Assembly (NCBI GenBank): GCA_033439265.1
Contig: JAVTVX010000024.1
Coordinates: 8,663,001 to 8,727,000, forward strand
DNA: 64,000 nt
DNA from: Dillenia suffruticosa
Taxonomy: Eukaryota; Streptophyta; Magnoliopsida; Dilleniales; Dilleniaceae
Direction: 5' to 3'
Part shown: positions 63,154-64,000 of the stretch, one piece after another
How positions within the stretch are numbered: the first letter of the stretch is position 1
Layout: each line of letters begins with the position of its first letter
Notes under the pieces: model-generated
Told to the model about the DNA's origin: nothing
Databases searched by the model: none
Seen by the model: only the letters and a program-made list of their open reading frames with translations
Translations under genes and position numbers: made by a program

Positions 63154-63654
63154 AATTTCTCTGGTTTAAAGGATATAAAGTTGTTCACATCTAGACCTAC
63201 CTTTTGAAGCTTGGCTGTCACAAGCACCGTGTACTGAGCCATCTTTATTGAAGTGAAAATCAGAGTTAAACTACAGCAGTCAAAAATACCATTGCTCTGG
63301 TAATGTAAAATAAAAGCTCAGGCAAACAAAACTCAAAATGGTATGGCGACTCATGAGAGCAATAGATTCCTAAAAAATTATTCAGAATTGACATTAAACG
63401 TAAAATGAATTTGGTCACAAAAAAAATAACGGTTTTCTCCATGATGTGGTCCAAGTGCAGAGTATTCAAAGCTTTCATATCCAACCCTCAAGGTGGCAGG
63501 ATCTATGTTTACCCCCAAAGGAAAATTTTTAAGCTGTTGATCATAAAATTAAATGGTTTTATTTTCACATATTATCTTTTTTGTAATCATCAACAAGCAT
63601 ATAAATTAGATTCTGAGACAAGAAATCCCGGGCACAATCTGTTACAAGACCACC
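63152..63654. other. Intergenic
   Basis: Nothing recognised on either strand. Confidence 0.45.
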
Positions 63655-63768
63655 TTTTTTCTTTTCTTTTTCCTTCTTTTTTTTTTTTGTTATACACGGA
63701 TTTGAATTTGAAATCAAGAGATTATAAGAGGGGGATTTGTACCATTAGGCTGTCCCCTTGGGGACTTC
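63655..63768 (-). mobile_element. Candidate tRNA-derived SINE, minus strand
   Basis: The minus strand reads CCCAAGGGGACAGCCTAATGG (A-box region), then GATTTCAAATTCAAATCC (B-box region) about 45 bases on, then an A-rich tail (the plus strand has T and CT runs at 63655-63690). The layout fits a tRNA-derived SINE; the family is unknown. Confidence 0.45.
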
Positions 63769-64000
63769 TTTTTCCTTTCATGCCTTACAATTGCTTGGGA
63801 TGCCTTTTTTCTTGAATTTGTGCTATGACATTCCAATGGCCCCCCAACCCAAGTCCAATCACCAGGCACTAGTTGCACTCGGGTCCTATAATGTGCAAAA
63901 CCAGACCACAAAATGGTGGCTAAGTCTTTAACATCACCTGTCCCTACAAGATAATATCAGCAATTCAATGATTACTTGGTAAAAAATAGATAAATAAACA
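63769..64000. other. Window end, nothing recognised
   Basis: Short stretch without recognisable features. Confidence 0.4.

Overview
The window is nuclear DNA from a flowering plant, most likely a eudicot. The grounds are introns with plant splice sites in a cucumisin-type subtilase, an intronless DELLA/GRAS regulator, plant Ty1/copia and Ty3/gypsy elements, L1-type LINEs carrying the plant DUF4283 and CCHC ORF1, and AT-rich intergenic DNA with many TA, TC and CA microsatellites. No bacterial operons, CRISPR arrays or organelle insertions were seen. The species cannot be named.

Three host genes look whole. (1) A ten-exon secreted subtilase on + (10472-13767); my splice model gives 734 aa with the complete Asp/His/Asn/Ser catalytic set. 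(2) A two-exon, 137-aa DUF7054 (At4g22758-like) gene on + (29181-30270), with a possible upstream ORF and a repeat-bearing intron. (3) A single-exon 604-aa DELLA protein on - (51003-52817), the gibberellin-signalling repressor of the GAI/RGA class. They are unrelated neighbours and do not form a pathway. A short orphan first exon at 26737 looks like the remains of a fourth gene.

The rest is mostly layers of transposable elements. 1-9317 is a Tekay/Del-type chromovirus with about 2.57-kb LTRs, cut by the left window edge. 14717-19688 is a copia element on - with 400-bp LTRs and a perfect TCCAT target-site duplication; it sits inside the 3' tail of an L1 LINE. Just beyond, an L1 endonuclease piece in the opposite orientation suggests an inverted (twin-primed) LINE. 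21700-22375 is a dead PIF/Harbinger transposase. 22646-24700 is a solo LTR related to the edge chromovirus, followed by an LTR-leader-gag remnant of another gypsy element. 32290-41345 is a patchwork of locally duplicated noncoding blocks (A, B and C), one holding a U2 snRNA 5' piece, interrupted by an L1 that lacks its reverse transcriptase. 44592-49762 is an old, incomplete copia bounded by a perfect ATTGG duplication. Small tRNA-derived SINE-like repeats are scattered through the right half.

From 53 kb to 64 kb there is no recognisable gene: AT-rich DNA with low-copy repeats and one GC-richer island with G-box motifs (about 56.5-57.3 kb). I found no convincing new biological system. The best leads are the exon ghost in the subtilase intron, the U2 fragment in a duplicated block, the inverted LINE, the DUF7054 upstream ORF and the local block duplications.
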